From Smittium culicis (taxonomy: Eukaryota; Kickxellomycota; Harpellomycetes; Harpellales; Legeriomycetaceae): a stretch of DNA of 22,413 nt. The notes beneath the pieces were generated by a model. The model was not told the DNA's origin. It saw only the letters and a list, made by a program, of their open reading frames with translations, and ran no database searches. Where the stretch lies: assembly GCA_001970855.1 (NCBI GenBank), contig LSSN01001007.1, positions 1 through 22,413 of the forward strand, in the 5' to 3' direction. This document shows positions 18,327-22,413 of the stretch, piece after piece. How positions within the stretch are numbered: position 1 is the stretch's first letter; the number at the start of each line of letters is the position of its first letter. A program made the translations under genes and the position numbers.

Positions 18327-18720
18327 GTTTGGCACTTTTATGAGAATTATATTTTAATAATTATAATTAATTCTTCAAATTTATACTATTAGATTTTATA
18401 TCTGTATTTAAGTCTGATTTTTTTTTAGTGTGGAAACAGTTTATTTTCATTAAAGCTTCAGGTTCGCACCTTTTTGAGCCAAAAAATTTGTATAGTTATA
18501 GTTTAGTGTTATAATTTATATTATATATTTTTATGTTGCTGTATTTCAAACCGATATTTTTAGTGGAGCAGAAAATTTTCTTGAATAAGTGATACAGGTT
18601 GGCACTTTTCAAAACCAAAAATTTAGCCATTTTTAAGCTTGCTTATTTTAAATATATATGCGAGATTATTTGAAGGTTGTGAATTTTTCTATTAAAATAT
18701 TCCTTCTTTTAAAAATTTTT
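18327..18720. repeat. Diverged tandem repeat with a unit of about 135 bp
   Basis: Three units begin with gtttGGCACTTTT (18327), ggttcGCACCTTTTT (18461) and ggttGGCACTTTT (18597), spaced 134 and 136 bases. Within units one and two, ctgtattt recurs at offsets 75 and 78. A shared tail follows: tttttagtg, then ggaaacag or ggagcagaaa, and then a run ending in cttcag or atacag. The third unit is recognisable mainly at its start (aaaaccaaaaattt matches gagccaaaaaattt of unit two). The array is old and strongly diverged. Confidence 0.65.
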
Positions 18721-19739
18721 TTACGAATATAATTTAACAAGATATAAAAGATATTCTAATAAAGTAGGCGGGTTATTATTTAATAAATTTAATTCAAGAG
18801 AATAAAGTTTACTTTTAGGCTTAATTATATTCCATTTATACATATTTATATAATCATTACGAGCTTGAATAATACTTAAAGCTAGTTTAAATTCTGATAG
18901 AATTGATGATTTTTCATTTTTCATTTAAAATTACCAAATATTTTTACACTTGTCATGTAATTAACTTTTTACAATTTAGAATAAAATTTTTCGCTTTTAC
19001 TAATAATTTTTAGTATTGAAAATATTTAATATTTAATATATAAAATTATTATAAATTCCTTTTTTTAAATGAATTAAAGATATTTTTTTATTCCAAATAG
19101 CGCTTTTTTTTTTTTTTAGAATTTTACTGATTTGGTATAAGATATAAGTGGTTTATACGCTTGTAATACGTATATAAATAATTTAGTATTTAAGAAATAT
19201 TGCTATTAGTCATGCTAACAAAAGTTCAACAAAAAATATAAGCTTTTGGTGTATACAGAAACTTGAACAGCTTATATTTAGGATTTTTTTTAGGCTAAAT
19301 TAACACCTTAGCGAACTATGAAGAGATAAAGTCATCAATTCATTTTTTTTTTTTTGTATATGATGATACAAAAAATATAATTCTTTTACTTATATAAATG
19401 GTTTCTAAAATAAGTATATATAAATTCGTAGAACGTATGGATAAGTATGCCAAAAAATTTCAATAAGACCCTTTTAAAAGTAAGGATTTTAATCGTGGGT
19501 AATGGGGGGTATAAGAAATTCTTGTTTAGAAGAAAATTTATAGTTTATTTTAATTATTGTGTGATTTTTTAAAGTGATTTCTAATCTATTTGCCTAGCTA
19601 AATTCTGGTAAAATTTGCTAAACCTCTTTTACCAAATTTAGAGGTTAATAATTATTGGCAAAATATGCTATTTTGCTCTAAATTCTATTGGATAATTATA
19701 GAAATTAACATTTTAACAAATAGTTACATATTTGTTAGT
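18721..19739. other. AT-rich spacer, no gene supported
   Basis: A 67-codon minus-strand frame at 18721-18924 has no motif that I recognise, and I do not call it. T runs occur near 19110 and 19345. A short hairpin, AACCTCT at 19621-19627 paired with AGAGGTT at 19640-19646 (12-base loop), lies about 100 bases before MITE copy G. Nothing else is distinct. Confidence 0.45.
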
Positions 19740-19937
19740 TTAACACTTTCCCGTCCAACACTGTTAAAAAAATCGAATTTATTGATTCGTTTATGATTTA
19801 AAAGCAAATTTATTATTTGTTGTTAAAATACTATAAACCAAATATTCCTACGGCCTCGGAATTAAAGAATTTTTTAACGAGAATTGTTGGCTATATCTGG
19901 TGGGCCAAGAATAGTCTACCGCCTGCGAAAGGGTTAA
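19740..19937 (+). mobile_element. TTAA-type MITE copy G, near complete
   Basis: A well-preserved 190-bp copy (19744-19933) flanked by TTAA on both sides. It begins CACTTTCCCGTCCAACACTG, one base off the CCCTTTCCCG consensus. It continues attgattcgtttatgattta and ggcctcggaatt, and ends ggccaagaatagtctaccgcctGCGAAAGGG. An open frame of 111 codons crosses it by chance and encodes nothing recognisable. This copy supplies the empty-site comparison for the nested insertion of F into E. Confidence 0.9.
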
Positions 19938-19954
19938 AAAGCAACGTAAGCGTT

Positions 19955-20148
19955 TTAGCACTCCATTTCAACAGTCTTATAAAAAAAGAATTTACTGATT
20001 TGCTTATGATTTATAATACACATTATTACTTGCTGCAATTTTACAATAAACCAATACTATTTAAAAAACTGGGATTGAATTGTTTTAATTTAATACAGTT
20101 GGTTAAATCAGGTAGATCAGAACAGTCTACCGCAAGTGGAAGGGTTAA
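19955..20148 (+). mobile_element. TTAA-type MITE copy H, diverged
   Basis: It follows copy G by 17 bases in the same orientation. It carries ttagcactCCATTTCAACAGTC at the left, tgatttgcttatgatttata and acaataaaccaatact inside, and gatcagaacagtctaccgcAAGTGGAAGGG followed by TTAA (20145-20148) at the right. It has more substitutions than G, so the pair is not a recent tandem duplication. Confidence 0.75.
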
Positions 20149-20618
20149 ATAATAACTAATTTGAAAGGATACCTCAGACTTTTAAAAAAACTAAAATTAA
20201 ACCAGAGGAGCAAATATATTCATTGTGGGATATACAGTTCAGTAAATAAAACCGGAATGGTTTTCTGAATATCGAAAAAAGGAATAGTATAAATAGTAAA
20301 GGATATTAATTAATGATTGTATACAATACTTATTTTATTGTTATTTTGAATTTTGGCGGATACACTTTTTTTTGGTAGAGTAGAGCGGATGAGGCGTAAT
20401 TAGAGTTCTAGAACATTTATTTAGCCAAGTTCAAAAGGATGATGTGACATTAAAAAAAAAAAAGCAAGTCGATTAATCAACATTTCTGGATGAGACGAGA
20501 TAAAAAGCTAATAAAGAAAACAGATAAAAAGCGTGGGTCGGAGGGAAAGAATAGTTAAATCAAAACATATCCGGTAATGTCGGAGGAAAATGAAAAAAAA
20601 AATTTTCGTTGTTATAAT
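20149..20618. other. Gene-free spacer
   Basis: No coding frame or RNA gene is seen. The stretch is purine-rich on the plus strand, with an A12 run near 20452-20463 and several aataaag/gataaaaagc words. It forms the transition from the AT-rich repeats to the G-richer segment on the right. Confidence 0.4.
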
Positions 20619-20711
20619 TTTTTTTGGTCACAATGTGCCAATATAATTTAGGGTATAGGGGTTTTTTTGGTCACAATGTGCCAATATAATTTAGGGTATA
20701 GGGATTTTTTT
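20619..20711. repeat. 43-bp tandem duplication
   Basis: Two essentially identical 43-base units start at 20619 and 20662. Each reads ttttttt, then ggtcacaatgtgccaatata, then atttagggtataggg. A third T7GG start follows at 20705, so there are about 2.2 copies. The near identity of the units marks this as a recent slippage or replication event. Confidence 0.9.
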
Positions 20712-21652
20712 GGGAGAAAGGCAATTTGTGTGGGTTAGATGGGTGTCAATAGACTACATGGTTTGTTTATTGTGAATGAATAAAAAGAAATTCTTTATTT
20801 GCGCTATGAGAACGCATGTCTTATCTGGGGAGTAATGTAAGCGTGGGTATAAGAAAATGGAGGATGTGGGTGCGGGTGCGGGGGATAGTAATGGGCTATG
20901 ATTGTGGAGAGCATAGATTTACGGCTCCGATTATTGCACGGACCGGAAATTGGTGAGAGCGCCAAATCAGAGAGTTTGACGTATTTTGGAAGTTTATTTC
21001 CATTTAAGAAAAGGGCCTGAGGTTAGTCTAGACCTGGATTAACAACTTTTTTTTTTTGGATGAATGAATTTAAAAACAACCCAAGAATAAATGTGGGAAG
21101 GCTGTAAAAACGAGAGGGTCTTTTTGTGTATAAAAGAGAGAAGAATCTCACATTTAAATTTTGGATTTAAAAAATAAAATAAAATCTAAATATTTTTCTC
21201 CAGCTGAAAAAGCGATTCGGAAGCGATTTTCTCATACGCACGAACAGGGAAAAGAATCAGGCTCGAAAAATGAGAGTATTGGGGGTATTTAACAAAACAA
21301 GAGACATCCATTCAGAAATCAATCGTATAATAAACTACGCATCATTATAGTTCAGCAGTTAATTTTGGAAATTTAAATGAAATTTAAACTAAGCAATAAA
21401 CAGTAGGCACGGGAATTAAAGTAGACTGTGGGAGAGGGTTGGAGTTTTATTCATACATCGAAAATCTACAGAAATATTCATAGATGACCTTAAACGAATG
21501 AAGCTAAAAGCTAGAATGTGGCATCCTTTTGGTTCTACGCTTTAGACTCGAATGGAAATGTAGAGTTTAGGTCCAGAAGGTAGACATGTTGAATTCTCTC
21601 TAATTTCTTCAGCTTGACACACTTTATTCTCAAACTAGTCCTATTAAACTTC
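20712..21652. other. G-richer gene-free segment with a TATA-like site
   Basis: Compared with the rest of the intergenic DNA this part is less AT-rich and G-rich on the plus strand (gtgggttagatggg, gtgggtgcgggtgcgggggatag). TATAAAA stands at 21129-21135, followed by purine-rich agagagaag. No open frame follows that I can support on either strand. It could be promoter DNA of a gene that lies outside the window or has been lost. Confidence 0.4.
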
Positions 21653-21851
21653 TCATCCTTTTCATGGGTGCTAGACTGTTTTTGTCCTACAAAATATACC
21701 CAACAGCGTTAAAAAAAAACTAATTTAATTCCGTTGCAATTATAACCATTGGTTTATTGATGAATAGCTACAGATGATAAACATACTTTAAAAATCATAA
21801 ACGAGCTAATAAATTGATTTTTTCAAAGAGTGCTGAACGGGAAGGGGTTAA
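21653..21851 (-). mobile_element. TTAA-type MITE copy I
   Basis: On the minus strand it begins, after TTAA (21848-21851), with CCCCTTCCCGTTCAGCACTC. It passes through atttattagctcgtttatga and aataaaccaatgg, then aacgctgttgggtata, and ends cagtctagcacccATGAAAAGG with a mutated TTAA (21653-21656). Length and order match the family. It directly abuts the 45-bp tandem repeat on its right. Confidence 0.85.
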
Positions 21852-21960
21852 GCCTGATGTGTCTAGTTCCAAAGCTGGTTATATTGTAGATTATGAGCCT
21901 GACGTGTCTAGTTCTAAAGCTGGTCATATTGTAGTTTTTGAGCCTGACGTGTATAGTTCT
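21851..21960 (+). repeat. 45-bp tandem repeat, open in one frame
   Basis: Units start at 21851, 21896 and 21941 with agcctgaYgtgtctagttc; the third is broken off after 20 bases. The period is a multiple of three. One plus-strand frame runs through as (E)PDVSSSKAG.IV.. repeated, continuing open to a stop at 22162-22164. That frame has no ATG before the repeats because it opens inside MITE I, and its first in-frame ATG is near its end. It may be an exon fragment of a repeat protein or simply non-coding. I do not recognise the encoded sequence. Confidence 0.7.
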
Positions 21961-22197
21961 TTCTTCGGTAGCACTTTGCATTTGGGAATTTGCAGCGCTT
22001 TGACGTTACACAGCTGCTTGATTAGAACGGCTATTTTGGCCTATTGCATTCAGGATCCTTGTGTCCGTTTCAACTTTCAAACTCACAACTATTCGATGCG
22101 TAATTTTATGATGGATAGTATATATCAAATTACGAAACTATTAGATAAGTGCTCGAGGATATGATACTAATGAGCTGACTAATTTTGGGCAATAATA

Positions 22198-22298
22198 TTA
22201 TTAGGCGCAAATCTATATATGAAGTGGTTATTTATATTCTCTACAGGATTGATATTATATCTGGAGATTGGTCATCATCCTGAAACAGCGCCTAATAA
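22198..22298. repeat. 11-bp perfect inverted repeat with a 79-bp spacer
   Basis: TTATTAGGCGC at 22198-22208 is the exact reverse complement of GCGCCTAATAA at 22288-22298. GC-rich arms of this length are unusual in this DNA. The structure could be the ends of a very small transposon or a hairpin in a transcript. No target-site duplication is obvious. Confidence 0.6.
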
Positions 22299-22376
22299 CT
22301 AAAAATTCTCGCCGATTAAGGAGCGTTATTAAGTAAAGTGTAGAAATATGCGCAGCTTTTCATAAATTTTTACTCA

Positions 22377-22413
22377 AATAAAGCGATGTTTAAGAGTATG
22401 CAAAAAAAAAAAA
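22377..22413 (+). other. mRNA-like 3' end at the window edge: AATAAA then poly(A)
   Basis: AATAAA (22377-22382) is followed 19 bases later by an A12 run (22402-22413) where the window stops. This is the spacing of a polyadenylated transcript end. It would fit a retroposed copy (LINE, SINE or processed gene) whose tail runs past the edge. A plain A-rich tract at a contig end is the other reading. Confidence 0.45.

Noticed and set aside
18721..18924. 67-codon minus-strand ATG frame
   Set aside because: Looks mildly protein-like but has an upstream stop directly before the ATG, no recognised domain and no supporting context.
19817..20152. 111-codon plus-strand frame
   Set aside because: Lies across MITE copies G and H and merely reads through their termini; not conserved coding.
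20936..20985. Possible tRNA gene near gcacggaccgg...gagcgccaaatc
   Set aside because: No B-box (GGTTCGANTCC) and no cloverleaf could be drawn; the similarity is limited to a CCA-like word.

Overview
The window looks like nuclear DNA from an AT-rich fungus. Three things support this. There is one long intronless gene for a Rax2-type cell-polarity marker, a fungal family. There is a decayed Ty3/gypsy Gag-protease-RT fragment of the kind common in fungal genomes. The rest is very AT-rich, repeat-laden intergenic DNA. The long SH3-tipped Rax2 and the heavy repeat load make me lean towards an early-diverging (zygomycete-grade) fungus, but I cannot name a genus.

Layout: 1-1967 is a cluster of about 200-bp non-autonomous DNA transposons bounded by TTAA and CCCTTTC...GAAAGGG ends, with one copy nested inside another. 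1968-3369 is the upstream region of the only intact gene; it has a direct repeat, a C-rich tract and a seven-codon upstream ORF. 3370-9819 encodes a 2149-residue Rax2-like membrane protein: signal segment, beta-propeller-type ectodomain, one membrane span, about 920 residues of Asn/Ser-rich cytoplasmic tail, and a C-terminal SH3 domain. 9820-13810 is AT-rich with no gene that I can support; it holds a 6-bp microsatellite and a run of 30 A. 13811-13980 is a 10-bp-period minisatellite. 14222-17066 is a minus-strand Ty3-like relic with gag, protease and the start of RT, riddled with stops and frameshifts. 17067-19739 is AT-rich and holds a diverged tandem repeat of about 135 bp. 19740-20148 holds two more TTAA elements head to tail. 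20149-21652 is less AT-rich and G-rich on the plus strand, with a 43-bp tandem duplication and a G-quadruplex-like tract. 21653-21851 is a further TTAA element, on the minus strand. It abuts a 45-bp tandem repeat with an open frame but no start codon, then an inverted repeat, then AATAAA and a poly(A) run at the window end.

Only the Rax2-like gene appears functional. It would act at the cell cortex, where Rax2 marks sites of polarised growth; the SH3 domain would add a docking site for proline-rich partners. No other gene here is evidently linked to it. The best candidates for something undescribed are the TTAA element family, whose nested copy shows its target site directly, and the Rax2-SH3 architecture.
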